Assembly (NCBI RefSeq): GCF_027570195.1
Contig: NZ_JAKMUZ010000002.1
Location: 143,903-207,902, forward strand
DNA: 64,000 bases
Source of the DNA: Corynebacterium yonathiae
Lineage (GTDB): Bacteria; Actinomycetota; Actinomycetes; Mycobacteriales; Mycobacteriaceae
Direction of reading: 5' to 3'
The notes below the pieces were generated by a model that made no database searches, was not told where the DNA came from, and saw only the letters and a program-made list of their open reading frames with translations. Both the position numbers and the translations under genes were made by a program. Positions 36,072 through 44,283 of this stretch are shown piece by piece. The stretch's first letter is position 1. Each line of letters starts with the position of its first letter.

Positions 36072-36974
36072 CTACACCAAGCGGATCAGGATGACTCCAA
36101 TCAAAATAACTGCAATGCCGATAATTTGACGCAGCTCTACGCGGGCACCACGCATACGATCAATAAGAACAGAACCCAACATAGAGCCAAGAAGAGTCGC
36201 CACCACAGTAAGTCCCGTGCCAATCTGTGGAACCAAGGCCGCGTTGCCAAAGACAAACAAGGCGCCTAGGACGCCGCCAACCCACATCCACCATGGGTTA
36301 GCCTTTCCCTCGGGACGCTCGATACGGGGGCGCCAGCGCAGGACAGTATTGAGAATAACGAGTGCAGAAACGCCAATCGTAAAAGACACTAAGGCCGCGC
36401 TGACGGGTGACCCGGTGATTTGACCCAGATGACCATTGATGGCGGACTGGCTTGCGGTAAAGCAGCCAAAGACGAATCCGGCTAGGCGCCACAGCCACAA
36501 AGAAACAGCGGAGTCTTCGCTCTTCGTAGGCGCGCCGGGCCCGGCGACGATGGCGATTACCCCACCTAACACAACCAGCGCCCCAAATGCGCGCACGATG
36601 GTTAGTGGGGAAGCAGGGGAGTCAAAAAGCCCCAAGTGGTCAATGACGAGCCCCATCATGATCTGGCCTGCGATGGGAAGGACGACGGTCTGGACTGCGC
36701 CCAAATGAGGAAACAAGAGGATGTTTCCAGTAAGAGCCACCACTCCAAGTAAGCCGCCAAGCCAAATCCACAGCGGTTCGCCGAATGCCCGGGAAATTCC
36801 GAAGTCACCGCCGGTGACTGCCGTTGCGATAATGAGCAAGGTCACCGTGCCCACGGCAAAGGAAATAAGCGAAGAAGAAAATGGGGTGCCAGTTGATGCG
36901 CGCAGGCGCGTATTAACCAGGGTCTGTATGGGGAGAACGAGTCCGGCTATAATGCCTAAAAGAATCCACAACAC
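36072..36974 (-). CDS. DMT-superfamily transporter of the YdcZ (DUF606) family
   Basis: This 300-residue protein has ten predicted transmembrane helices formed from two similar halves, each containing a GTVTLLIIA or FTIGVSALVIL-like helix and the family phrase WMWVGGVLGALFVFGNAA/IWLGGLLGVVALTGNILL. These are YdcZ (DUF606) repeats. The family is annotated as drug or metabolite transporters but the substrate is unknown. It precedes the RibD-like gene by about 70 bp and is upstream-adjacent to a tRNA-Val gene on the same strand. Confidence 0.83.
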   Translation of the reverse strand: MLWILLGIIAGLVLPIQTLVNTRLRASTGTPFSSSLISFAVGTVTLLIIATAVTGGDFGISRAFGEPLWIWLGGLLGVVALTGNILLFPHLGAVQTVVLPIAGQIMMGLVIDHLGLFDSPASPLTIVRAFGALVVLGGVIAIVAGPGAPTKSEDSAVSLWLWRLAGFVFGCFTASQSAINGHLGQITGSPVSAALVSFTIGVSALVILNTVLRWRPRIERPEGKANPWWMWVGGVLGALFVFGNAALVPQIGTGLTVVATLLGSMLGSVLIDRMRGARVELRQIIGIAVILIGVILIRLV

Positions 36975-37044
36975 GTCGGGACACTTTACAGATATACAAA
37001 GAAACCCGCCCAGTCTCCTTTAGATTGAAGCTAGGGGCGGGAAA

Positions 37045-37119
37045 TGGTGGTCCTAACTGGGATTGAACCAGTGACCTTTCCGGTGTGAACGGAACGCTCT
37101 CCCACTGAGCTATAGGACC
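37045..37119 (-). tRNA. tRNA-Val (CAC)
   Basis: A 72-nt cloverleaf plus encoded CCA. The acceptor GGTCCTA pairs with TAGGACC, the anticodon stem TTCCG/CGGAA holds the loop TTCACAC (anticodon CAC), and the T-loop is GGTTCAATCC. It reads toward the YdcZ-type gene. Confidence 0.95.
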
Positions 37120-37362
37120 TTGCGGGGGTTAAATTTACACCTGTGTAATTTGAAATACCTAATTGGCTGGGTAGGCGGCGCCTTTGAGGAGTCATTTGAT
37201 TGGCGATTTCTCTCGATGAATTACACCGGTGTGTTTTTGAAGGGACCAGAGGCGAAATTTCAGCGGCTAAAAGAATGCTGCTGGGCTGGGGATTTGGAAA
37301 CTGGGGCGGAGCACGATAATGTTTCTTCTCGCACCGCAACGATACAAATTTTGCGGCGCAAT
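37120..37362. promoter_or_regulatory. 243-bp spacer between divergent tRNA genes with two TTACAC repeats
   Basis: No gene is supported here. Two related inverted repeats occur: TTACAC-CT-GTGTAA (37135-37148, perfect) and TTACAC-CG-GTGTGT (37221-37234, with a perfect ACACCGGTGT core). They are 86 bp apart, one close to the tRNA-Val start. A TACAAAT box near 37343 may serve the first tRNA-Gly, but no convincing -35 was found. Confidence 0.45.
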
Positions 37363-37438
37363 GCGGATGTAGCGCAGTTGGTAGCGCATCACCTTGCCAA
37401 GGTGAGGGTCGCGAGTTCGAGTCTCGTCATCCGCTCCA
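37363..37438 (+). tRNA. tRNA-Gly (GCC), copy 1
   Basis: A 73-nt cloverleaf with encoded CCA. The acceptor is GCGGATG paired with CATCCGC, and the anticodon stem TCACC/GGTGA holds the loop TTGCCAA (anticodon GCC). It is identical to the copies at 37596 and 37915. Confidence 0.97.
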
Positions 37439-37485
37439 CGCTTTTCTAAGGATGTTCCTGCGAAGAGTGATTCTAAATGAATAGC

Positions 37486-37557
37486 GCGCGATTAGCTCAG
37501 TGGGAGAGCGCTTCCCTGACACGGAAGAGGTCACTGGTTCAATCCCAGTATCGCGCA
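37486..37557 (+). tRNA. tRNA-Val (GAC), copy 1
   Basis: A 72-nt cloverleaf with acceptor GCGCGAT/ATCGCGC and anticodon loop CTGACAC (anticodon GAC). CCA is not encoded. It differs from the copy at 37800 by one base in the variable-arm region (gaggt versus gaggc). Confidence 0.95.
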
Positions 37558-37595
37558 CAAGGACTTTGTCCTAGAAACCGGGCTTGGTTTCGCAT

Positions 37596-37671
37596 GCGGA
37601 TGTAGCGCAGTTGGTAGCGCATCACCTTGCCAAGGTGAGGGTCGCGAGTTCGAGTCTCGTCATCCGCTCCA
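37596..37671 (+). tRNA. tRNA-Gly (GCC), copy 2
   Basis: Identical to copy 1 through the encoded CCA. The spacer before it, 37558-37595, has two small hairpins (GGAC-TTT-GTCC and AACC...GGTT). Confidence 0.97.
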
Positions 37672-37701
37672 GCACTGTATTGTGTGAGGCGGTATCGCCA
37701 C

Positions 37702-37772
37702 GGTGGAATGGCCGAGTGGTGAGGCAACGGTCTGCAAAACCGTGCACACGGGTTCGATTCCCGTTTCCACCT
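37702..37772 (+). tRNA. tRNA-Cys (GCA)
   Basis: A 71-nt cloverleaf with acceptor GGTGGAA/TTCCACC, anticodon loop containing GCA and the U73 discriminator required by cysteinyl-tRNA synthetase. CCA is not encoded. Confidence 0.96.
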
Positions 37773-37779
37773 CAACTTC

Positions 37780-37799
37780 TTAATGCCCTCGGGCATTAA
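37780..37799 (+). repeat. Perfect hairpin abutting the 5' end of tRNA-Val copy 2
   Basis: TTAATGCCC (37780-37788) and its complement (37791-37799) form a 9-bp palindromic stem with a 2-nt centre. Its last base directly precedes the first base of tRNA-Val copy 2 (37800). No U-tract follows, so a role in tRNA processing is more likely than termination. Confidence 0.7.
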
Positions 37800-37871
37800 G
37801 CGCGATTAGCTCAGTGGGAGAGCGCTTCCCTGACACGGAAGAGGCCACTGGTTCAATCCCAGTATCGCGCA
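37800..37871 (+). tRNA. tRNA-Val (GAC), copy 2
   Basis: A 72-nt cloverleaf, the same as copy 1 except for one base. CCA is not encoded. A GAGTCCC-GAT-GGGACTC hairpin follows directly. Confidence 0.95.
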
Positions 37872-37914
37872 CTAGAGTCCCGATGGGACTCGCCAACAAA
37901 TCTCGGTTTGTTAT

Positions 37915-37990
37915 GCGGATGTAGCGCAGTTGGTAGCGCATCACCTTGCCAAGGTGAGGGTCGCGAGTTCGAGTCTCGTCATCCGCTCCA
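37915..37990 (+). tRNA. tRNA-Gly (GCC), copy 3
   Basis: Identical to copies 1 and 2, with encoded CCA. It is the last tRNA of the array, followed three bases later by a terminator. Confidence 0.97.
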
Positions 37991-37993
37991 TAT

Positions 37994-38020
37994 AGCCGCT
38001 CCCGAAAGGGGCGGCTTTTT
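37994..38020 (+). terminator. Terminator of the tRNA operon
   Basis: AGCCGC-T-CCC (37994-38003), a GAAA tetraloop and GGG-GCGGCT (38008-38016) form the stem, followed by TTTTT. This is a classic intrinsic terminator. Confidence 0.88.
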
Positions 38021-38090
38021 CTATGTCTTCTGCCGTGTGTGGTGCGATACGCTTGCCCTTAGAAAGTCAAAAACACTCGACGGAGGAGGG

Positions 38091-38321
38091 ATGATGCCAC
38101 GCACACTGGTGGTGCCGCTAGTAGTGGGAGCTTGCGGCTGCGCGTCTTTTGTTTCGGGAACTGTGCTTTTCTTTGTGGGCCTTAATGTGGCAGATGCGGG
38201 TGACGGCGACGGCAGCGCGGCGTTTCCTTTGGCACTTATCGGCGTAGGTACCGTCTTGTTTATTGCTTCACTGATGACTTCTGGTCCGCTTTTTAGTGCC
38301 CGAAAGATGGAGCGGGACTAA
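38091..38321 (+). CDS. Small two-helix membrane protein
   Basis: This 76-residue protein has two hydrophobic helices (about 5-30 and 45-65) joined by a polar turn rich in Asp and Gly (NVADAGDGDGSAAF). The ATG at 38091 follows GGAGGAGG, a strong ribosome binding site; the frame is open upstream through the last tRNA but that is coincidental. It shows no recognised family. Its place between the tRNA terminator and the copper operon might suggest a link to the latter but 200 bp separate them. Confidence 0.65.
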   Translation: MMPRTLVVPLVVGACGCASFVSGTVLFFVGLNVADAGDGDGSAAFPLALIGVGTVLFIASLMTSGPLFSARKMERD

Positions 38322-38521
38322 AGCGAGGCCCGTTGGAATTGAGTCAACTTGCCTTAGATAGTGATAAATACCTCTTTTTATTTCCAAATAGGAACTCCTT
38401 CCCACCTCAAGCCGACAAATGTCTCGACGCCCTGCTTGTCGCGATTGCTGTTCTAGCAAGCCCCGCGGCTAGTATGTCTGACAATTCAACTTGTGCATTT
38501 CCAACAGCAAAGGAGCTATCT

Positions 38522-39088
38522 ATGGGCTACCGCTTACCTTGGCTGCGCCGTACGGCCGCAGCAGTAGGCACTGCAGCACTGGTTCTTGGCGGGTCGTTGC
38601 CTGCCGCAATCGCGCACGACTCCGTTATTGGTGGTTCGGTCAAAGACGGCGAACAACTCGATGAGTTCCCTAAGGAAATCACCCTCGAGTTTTCTGGCAT
38701 TCCCAAGGAAGATTTCAATACCTTCGCCGTGACCAACGCGGATACGGGAGAGAAGCTTTTTAGCCAAGAGCCGAAGCTCCATGAACGGGACCTCACCATT
38801 GAAACTCCAGCGGACGTCAATCCTGGCCCAGGCAACTACCAAGTTGGTTTCCAAATCACGTCCTCGGATGGACACGCTACCCGCGGCGGAGTGAAATTTT
38901 CCGTCAAGGGTGAGGCCTCAGAGAACACCGAGGCGCCCGATTCTAAATCGATAGAAGCCCGCGGCGATGAGGGCCTGTCAATGCCGCTGAAAATCATTCT
39001 GGGGGTGGGCGGCGTTCTGGCAATTGCCGCAGTAGTTGCCCTATTTATTGCCAAGTCTCGTCGCATTGATTCGGAAGGTGAAAAATAA
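38522..39088 (+). CDS. CopC-like secreted copper-binding protein with C-terminal membrane anchor
   Basis: This 188-residue protein has a signal peptide (LPWLRRTAAAVGTAALVLGGSL..., cut after IA or AIA) so that the mature chain begins HDSVIGGSV. CopC and YobA families carry an N-terminal His that coordinates Cu(II), and that feature is present, with DGHATRGG providing a second His ligand. The beta-sandwich (about 30-135) is followed by a linker and a C-terminal transmembrane helix (about 155-178). AAAGGAG precedes the ATG. TAATG overlaps the next gene. Copper binding is inferred from the family; no measurement exists here. Confidence 0.85.
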   Translation: MGYRLPWLRRTAAAVGTAALVLGGSLPAAIAHDSVIGGSVKDGEQLDEFPKEITLEFSGIPKEDFNTFAVTNADTGEKLFSQEPKLHERDLTIETPADVNPGPGNYQVGFQITSSDGHATRGGVKFSVKGEASENTEAPDSKSIEARGDEGLSMPLKIILGVGGVLAIAAVVALFIAKSRRIDSEGEK

Positions 39089-39690
39089 TGTCTAAGATTT
39101 CTAACATTGCCCTTGTAGGCCTGACAGTGGCCGGCCTCGCCCTGGCAGGTTGCTCCCCACAGAACCAAAATGACTCCACCGAGTCGAAGGCGGATGCCAC
39201 CACCAGCGCTGCGGAGAAGTCCTCCTCCGCCGCAGCCGAGGACCTGACCTTCGAAGATGCCGTTGTGCGCGCCAATGAGGACAAGGACATGACTGCCATT
39301 TTTGGCACCCTGGTGAACCACACCGATAAGGACATCGCTATCACCGGTTTTTCCACCAGCCTTAATGCCAAGGTGAACCAGATCCATGAGACTGTTGACG
39401 GCAAGATGCAAGAAATGTCGAGCCCGTTGGTGGTTAAGGCCGGCGAATCCCACGAACTTGCACCGGGCGGTGACCACTTCATGCTCATGGAAATGGAAAG
39501 CCACATCGCTCCCGGCGAATCCCTTGACCTTAAGGTGAAGCTTGAAGGCGGCGAAGAGCTCGATCTGGGTGAGATCCAAACGCGTAGCATGCCTGCCGGG
39601 GATGAGGACTACGGCGATATGGAGGGCCACGATATGTCCCACATGGAGCACGGAGAAATGTCCCACAACAAGGAAGGCCACGACCACTAG
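39088..39690 (+). CDS. PCu(A)C-family copper chaperone lipoprotein
   Basis: This 200-residue lipoprotein has a lipobox LAGC (Cys 21) followed by a disordered linker and the PCu(A)C domain (about 55-165). The Cu(I) ligands are the conserved His and Mets in NQIHETVDGKMQEM and GDHFMLMEM. The C-terminal 30 residues are a His/Met/Asp-rich tail (MEGHDMSHMEHGEMSHNKEG) that could add further copper sites. It overlaps the CopC-like gene by one base and is 2 bp before the DyP gene. Related proteins (ECuC in Streptomyces, PcuC) hand copper to cytochrome oxidase or to secreted cuproenzymes. Confidence 0.86.
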   Translation: MSKISNIALVGLTVAGLALAGCSPQNQNDSTESKADATTSAAEKSSSAAAEDLTFEDAVVRANEDKDMTAIFGTLVNHTDKDIAITGFSTSLNAKVNQIHETVDGKMQEMSSPLVVKAGESHELAPGGDHFMLMEMESHIAPGESLDLKVKLEGGEELDLGEIQTRSMPAGDEDYGDMEGHDMSHMEHGEMSHNKEGHDH

Positions 39691-39692
39691 TC

Positions 39693-40919
39693 ATGTCTGG
39701 ATTCAGCAGAAGGGGCTTTCTCACTGGCGCTGCGGTATCGACTAGCGCCTTCGCGTTGGCAGGCTGCAATATCCAGGGGTCTTCCCCAGGTGCTGAGGCC
39801 CAGGAGCAGCCCGCGCTTGCCGACGCCCTCGTGGCTTTTGACGGCGAGCATCAGGCGGGCATTGCTACCGCAGAGCAGGCTCACCTGAATCTGGTGGGGT
39901 TTGACCTTAAAAGGGGCGTCGACAAGCGGAAGTTTGCCAACCTCATGAAGCTGTGGACCGAGGACGCCCGCGCGCTGTGCACCGGGGAGCCGCCGCTAGG
40001 TACGCTGGAGCCGGAAATGGTGCAACAGCCCGCCAACTTGACCATCACCTGTGGTCTAGGCCAGAAGGTTTTCTCCCTGCTCGGCGTGGAGAAACCACAC
40101 TGGCTGGGAGGTGTGCGTTCCTTCGACCGCGATAAGCTGGAACACAAGTGGGGACAAAGCGATATCGTCTTGCAGATTTGCTGCGATGATCCTCTGATGA
40201 ATACCTACGCCCTGCGTCATATGGTGCGTGCCAGTGAGCATTATGCCAGTGTGAAGTGGCTGCAGCAGGGGTTTATTAATGCCTATGGCAGCCAAGAAAA
40301 GGGCGCTACCGCGCGCAATATGTTCGGCCAAAAGGACGGCATCGTTAATCCGCGCAGCGAGGAAGATTTTGCGGCCCAAGTGTGGATCGATAAGGGGCCG
40401 AAGTGGGCGCAAGGCGGAACGGCGATGGTAGTGCGTCGCATTCGCATGAATGTGGATACGTGGGAGAAGCTCGATCGCTCCTCCCGCGAAAATGCGGTGG
40501 GCCGCAAGCTTGACACCGGCGCCCCGCTTACTGGAGAGGATGAGTTTGATGCCGCGGACTTCAACGCGGTGGATGACTATGGTCTGCCGGTGATTGATAA
40601 AAACTCACACATGGCCCTTGCCGCCCCGCCGGCGGATCATCCAGAGCAGCGCATCCTGCGCCGCCCGTATAACTATGAGCTGGCTCCCGATGGCAAGGAA
40701 GGGCAGCTGTCCAATATCGGCCAGGTTTTCATCTGCTACCAACAGGATCCCACCAAGCAATTCGAGCCTATCCAGGCCCGTTTGGATAAATCTGACCTGA
40801 TGAATGAGTGGCTGACCCATATCGGCTCCGCTATGTATTTCTGCCCGCCGGGCACCCTCGATGCGGATGGACGCGAATCATGGTGGGCAAAATCGCTTTG
40901 CGAGCACGCAGGGTTGTAG
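39693..40919 (+). CDS. Tat-exported Dyp-type haem peroxidase, probable lipoprotein
   Basis: This 408-residue protein begins with a twin-arginine signal (SRRGFLTGAAVS) whose end reads LAGC, so it may be both Tat-exported and lipidated. The DyP signature GxxDG is present as FGQKDGIVNP (about 212), and the proximal haem His is in NSHMALAAP, followed by RILRRPYNYE. The chain is shorter than EfeB by about 20 residues but complete. It closes the CopC-PCu(A)C-DyP operon. This resembles the Streptomyces cluster in which the DyP peroxidase DtpA is encoded with Sco and ECuC, but Sco and CopD are missing here. Confidence 0.9.
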   Translation: MSGFSRRGFLTGAAVSTSAFALAGCNIQGSSPGAEAQEQPALADALVAFDGEHQAGIATAEQAHLNLVGFDLKRGVDKRKFANLMKLWTEDARALCTGEPPLGTLEPEMVQQPANLTITCGLGQKVFSLLGVEKPHWLGGVRSFDRDKLEHKWGQSDIVLQICCDDPLMNTYALRHMVRASEHYASVKWLQQGFINAYGSQEKGATARNMFGQKDGIVNPRSEEDFAAQVWIDKGPKWAQGGTAMVVRRIRMNVDTWEKLDRSSRENAVGRKLDTGAPLTGEDEFDAADFNAVDDYGLPVIDKNSHMALAAPPADHPEQRILRRPYNYELAPDGKEGQLSNIGQVFICYQQDPTKQFEPIQARLDKSDLMNEWLTHIGSAMYFCPPGTLDADGRESWWAKSLCEHAGL

Positions 40920-40996
40920 AATAGCTATCCGTAAATTTAAATAGCGGAAGCGGCCAGGTATGCCGCCGACGCACGAGCGCAAAAAGGAGCGCGATT

Positions 40997-43060
40997 ATGG
41001 CGGAACTCATCCCCGCAGTACCGGTCAATTACGATTCCTTCACCGTACCCGCCGGCCAGGCCGTGGGTGCAGCAATGCGAGAGCTCAACCTTCCCAACAA
41101 GGGCCCAGAGGCTGTCGTAGTCGTTCGCAGCGAGGACGGCACTCTCTTTGATTTGTCGCATACCCCCGACACGGAATCCACCTTCACCCCGGTTGCCGCC
41201 TGCGAGGAAGACGGCCGCGCCGTCGTCCGCCACTCTTGCGGTCACGTCATGGCACAGGCCGTGCAGGCCGAGTTCCCCGGTACCAAGCTGGGCATCGGCC
41301 CGGCCATTGAGAATGGCTTCTACTTCGATTTCCAGACCGCTGAGCCTTTTACCCCAGAAGATCTCAAGGCGATTGAAAAGCGCATGAAGAAGATCATCAA
41401 GGGCGGCCAGCGCTTTGAGCGCCATGTCTACGAATCTGCTGAGGAAGCGAAACAAGCGCTTGCCGGAGAACCCTTCAAGCTCGAGCTGGTCCAAGACAAG
41501 GGCAACGTCGACCCGGACTCCGACGAGGCCGCAGAGGTTGGTTCCGGCGATCTTACCCACTATGACAACATCAACCCGCGCACCGGGGAAGTAGAGTGGT
41601 TCGATCTTTGCCGCGGACCGCACGTCCCGACCACCAAGTACATCCCGGCCTTCACACTGACCCGTTCTTCTGCCGCCTATTGGCGCGGTGATCAGTCTAA
41701 GGCTGGCCTGCAGCGCATTTACGGCACCGCTTTTGAGTCCAAGGAAGCTCTGGAGGCCTACCAGACCATGGTGGAAGAGGCGGAAAAGCGCGACCACCGC
41801 CGCCTGGGCCAAGAACTAGACCTCTTCTCCTTCCCAGATGAGATTGGCTCCGGTTTCCCTGTATTCCATCCGAATGGCGCCACCGTGCGTATGGAGATGG
41901 AAAACCACTCCCGTAACCGCCACGTGCAGGCCGGCTACTCCTTTGTCAACACCCCGCATATCACTAAGGGAGACCTTTTTAAGAAGTCGGGCCACCTCGA
42001 CTTCTACGCCGATGGTATGTTCCCGCCAATGCAGCTCGACGGCGAGTATGACGAAGAGGGCAATACCGTCAAGGAGCCGCAGGACTACTACGCCAAGCCC
42101 ATGAACTGCCCGATGCACAACCTGATTTTTGCATCCCGTGGCCGTTCCTACCGCGAGTTGCCGCTGCGCCTATTTGAGTTCGGCACCGTCTACCGCTACG
42201 AAAAGTCCGGCGTGGTCCACGGTCTCACCCGTGCCCGCGGTTTTACCCAGGACGATGCGCACATTTACTGCACCGAAGAACAGCTGGAAGAAGAACTCAC
42301 CAAGGTCCTCGACTTCATCATTTCCTTGTTGAAGGACTACGGCCTGTCTGATTTCTACCTGGAGCTTTCCACCAAGGATCCGAATAAGTTCGTAGGTTCC
42401 GATGAGATTTGGGATCGCTCTACTTCCATCTTGCAATCGGTCGCGGAAAAGTCCGGCCTCGAACTGGTACCGGACCCAGCAGGCGCAGCATTCTACGGCC
42501 CGAAGATTTCGGTCCAGGCCCGCGATGCTATCGGCCGTACCTGGCAGATGTCTACCGTGCAATTGGACTTCAATCTGCCGGAGCGCTTCGAGCTGGAATA
42601 CACTGCGTCTGACGGAACAAAGAAGCGCCCGATCATGATTCACCGTGCGCTCTTCGGCTCCATTGAGCGTTTCTTCGGTGTGCTGCTGGAGCACTATGCC
42701 GGCGCCTTCCCAGCATGGCTGGCACCGCACCAGGTGGTGGGCATTCCGGTGGCCGATGAATTCTCCCCGCATCTCGAAGAGGTTGCCGCGCAGCTGCGCC
42801 AGAGGGGTATCCGCGCCGATGTGGATACCTCTGATGACCGCATGCAGAAGAAGATCCGCAATCACACCACTGCTAAGGTCCCATTCATGTTGGTCGCTGG
42901 TGCCCGCGATGTGGAGGCCGGTGCTGTTTCCTTCCGCTTCTTGGACGGTACCCAGGTCAATGGTGTGCCAGTGAACGAAGCCGTGGAGCTCATTGCTGCT
43001 TGGGTAGCAGAGCGCAATAACGAGCAGCCGACCGAAGAGCTCATCAGTGCCCGACGCTAA
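40997..43060 (+). CDS. thrS: Threonyl-tRNA synthetase
   Basis: This 687-residue class II synthetase has a TGS domain (residues 1-65), an editing domain ([12 protein letters not shown] and [12 protein letters not shown], about 75-220), the catalytic core with the zinc ligands in NCPMHN (about 370), [21 protein letters not shown] motif 2 (about 400-420) and motif 3 (about 535-555), and an anticodon-binding C-terminal domain. AAAAAGGAG precedes the ATG. No T-box leader was seen in the 77-bp upstream gap; a TAGAAT -10-like box overlaps the end of the DyP gene. It heads the operon with HIT, pgsA, patA and pimA, an order conserved in mycobacteria. Confidence 0.97.
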   Translation: MAELIPAVPVNYDSFTVPAGQAVGAAMRELNLPNKGPEAVVVVRSEDGTLFDLSHTPDTESTFTPVAACEEDGRAVVRHSCGHVMAQAVQAEFPGTKLGIGPAIENGFYFDFQTAEPFTPEDLKAIEKRMKKIIKGGQRFERHVYESAEEAKQALAGEPFKLELVQDKGNVDPDSDEAAEVGSGDLTHYDNINPRTGEVEWFDLCRGPHVPTTKYIPAFTLTRSSAAYWRGDQSKAGLQRIYGTAFESKEALEAYQTMVEEAEKRDHRRLGQELDLFSFPDEIGSGFPVFHPNGATVRMEMENHSRNRHVQAGYSFVNTPHITKGDLFKKSGHLDFYADGMFPPMQLDGEYDEEGNTVKEPQDYYAKPMNCPMHNLIFASRGRSYRELPLRLFEFGTVYRYEKSGVVHGLTRARGFTQDDAHIYCTEEQLEEELTKVLDFIISLLKDYGLSDFYLELSTKDPNKFVGSDEIWDRSTSILQSVAEKSGLELVPDPAGAAFYGPKISVQARDAIGRTWQMSTVQLDFNLPERFELEYTASDGTKKRPIMIHRALFGSIERFFGVLLEHYAGAFPAWLAPHQVVGIPVADEFSPHLEEVAAQLRQRGIRADVDTSDDRMQKKIRNHTTAKVPFMLVAGARDVEAGAVSFRFLDGTQVNGVPVNEAVELIAAWVAERNNEQPTEELISARR

Positions 43061-43649
43061 AAAGACGCACCACACCGACAGCGCCGCCGCTTCCCAAAGC
43101 CAAGCGGCGGCGGAAGAAGCCTTCGTTGACACAGGCGCCGGCGAGCCGGATCGTCTAGAGCGGCTGTGGGCTCCTTATCGCATGGCCTATATAGCCAAGC
43201 GTTCTAAGGATCCCTTTGTTGCAGCGCCCCAAGGCAGCGACGAGGACGGGCTTATCATTGCTCGCGGCAAAACCGTATACGCATTGCTGAACCTGTTTCC
43301 GTATAACGCTGGGCACCTAATGGTGGTGCCTTACCGGAAAGAATCGCAGCTTGAGAATCTCACTCAAGAGGAGTCTCAAGAGTTAATGGCGTTTGCGCAA
43401 AAGGCGGTTAGGGTGCTCAAGCGAGTCTCGCGCCCTGAAGCTATTAACGTAGGCCTGAACTTGGGTCGCGCTTCAGGAGGCTCCGTGGGAGATCACTTGC
43501 ACCTGCATGTGGTGCCAAGGTGGCCCGGGGATAGTAACTTTATGACTGTCCTCGATGGGACTAAGGTATTACCGCAGCTTCTGCAGGATACGCGCCGCGT
43601 GCTGGCAGAGGGTTGGCGCGAGATGGAAGAGGAGGATTCGCGTGCTTAG
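43047..43649 (+). CDS. HIT-family AP4A phosphorylase-like protein
   Basis: This 200-residue protein has the histidine triad [12 protein letters not shown] (about 150-162). The homologue in this gene order, Rv2613c in M. tuberculosis, is a diadenosine tetraphosphate phosphorylase, and the same activity is the likely one here. The GTG at 43047 lies inside the last codons of thrS, a 14-bp overlap, and the stop overlaps the start of pgsA. Translational coupling therefore links tRNA charging, AP4A turnover and phospholipid synthesis in one mRNA. Confidence 0.9.
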   Translation: MPDAKKTHHTDSAAASQSQAAAEEAFVDTGAGEPDRLERLWAPYRMAYIAKRSKDPFVAAPQGSDEDGLIIARGKTVYALLNLFPYNAGHLMVVPYRKESQLENLTQEESQELMAFAQKAVRVLKRVSRPEAINVGLNLGRASGGSVGDHLHLHVVPRWPGDSNFMTVLDGTKVLPQLLQDTRRVLAEGWREMEEEDSRA

Positions 43650-44247
43650 CGTGCATGGGCGAAAGCCCGCCGCCGTGGTGGTGGAACCTATAGCCAAGGC
43701 CTTTTTGAAGTTAGGCCTGACCCCGAATGTGGTCACGGTTGTGGGAACCATTGTCACCATTGCCATCTCGGTGGTCCTCATTCCAACCGGGCATCTTTTT
43801 GCCGCAGCCGTTTTATCTGGCCTCTTTGCAGCCTTCGACATGCTTGATGGCACCATGGCGCGTCTGACTGGCAAAGCTACTGCCTTTGGTGCGACCTTGG
43901 ATGCTTCGTGTGACCGTATTACTGACGGCGCACTGTTTAGCGCCATGGCCTGGTGGTTGATTTATTCCGCGGATTCTTCCCGCATTACGGTCATTGCTTG
44001 CTTTGTCACCTTGGTATGTTCCCAGGTCATCTCCTATATCAAGGCTAGGGGAGAAGCATCCGGTTTCAAGATGGTTGGCGGCCTAATTGAGCGCCCGGAA
44101 CGGCTTATCTTGGGCTTGGGCGGCATTGGCCTTGAGGGCCTTGGCGTTCCGCATGCCATCGAGGTAGCACTGTGGATCCTTGCCGTCGGTTCTATCTTTA
44201 CCGTGTGCCAGCGCATGGTTATCGCTGCCCGCCAGGAGCAGCACTAG
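43642..44247 (+). CDS. pgsA: Phosphatidylinositol phosphate synthase (CDP-alcohol phosphotransferase)
   Basis: This 201-residue membrane enzyme makes phosphatidylinositol phosphate from CDP-diacylglycerol and inositol-1-phosphate in actinobacteria. The CDP-alcohol phosphotransferase motif D-x2-DG-x2-AR-x8-G-x3-D-x3-D is seen in DMLDGTMARLTGKATAFG and ATLDASCD (about 72-97). Six helices are predicted. The GTG at 43642 follows GGAAGAGGAGG and overlaps the HIT stop by 8 bp; the longer frame begins at 43555. Adjacent patA and pimA use its product downstream. Confidence 0.93.
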   Translation: MLSVHGRKPAAVVVEPIAKAFLKLGLTPNVVTVVGTIVTIAISVVLIPTGHLFAAAVLSGLFAAFDMLDGTMARLTGKATAFGATLDASCDRITDGALFSAMAWWLIYSADSSRITVIACFVTLVCSQVISYIKARGEASGFKMVGGLIERPERLILGLGGIGLEGLGVPHAIEVALWILAVGSIFTVCQRMVIAARQEQH

Positions 44248-44283
44248 CTCGCGCTGCACCACCTAAACCAGGAGGTTTACACC

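Noticed and set aside
37045..37990. Prophage or genomic island next to the tRNA genes
   Set aside because: No integrase, phage gene or clear direct att repeat is present in the window. The locus is treated only as a possible empty hot-spot.
38836..39687. Minus-strand open frame of 283 codons opposite the CopC and PCu(A)C genes
   Set aside because: Antisense to two genes with clear signal peptide and lipobox; His-rich composition simply mirrors the opposite coding strand.
42170..43132. Minus-strand open frame of 320 codons opposite thrS
   Set aside because: Antisense to the clear thrS sequence, without a ribosome binding site or a recognised domain.
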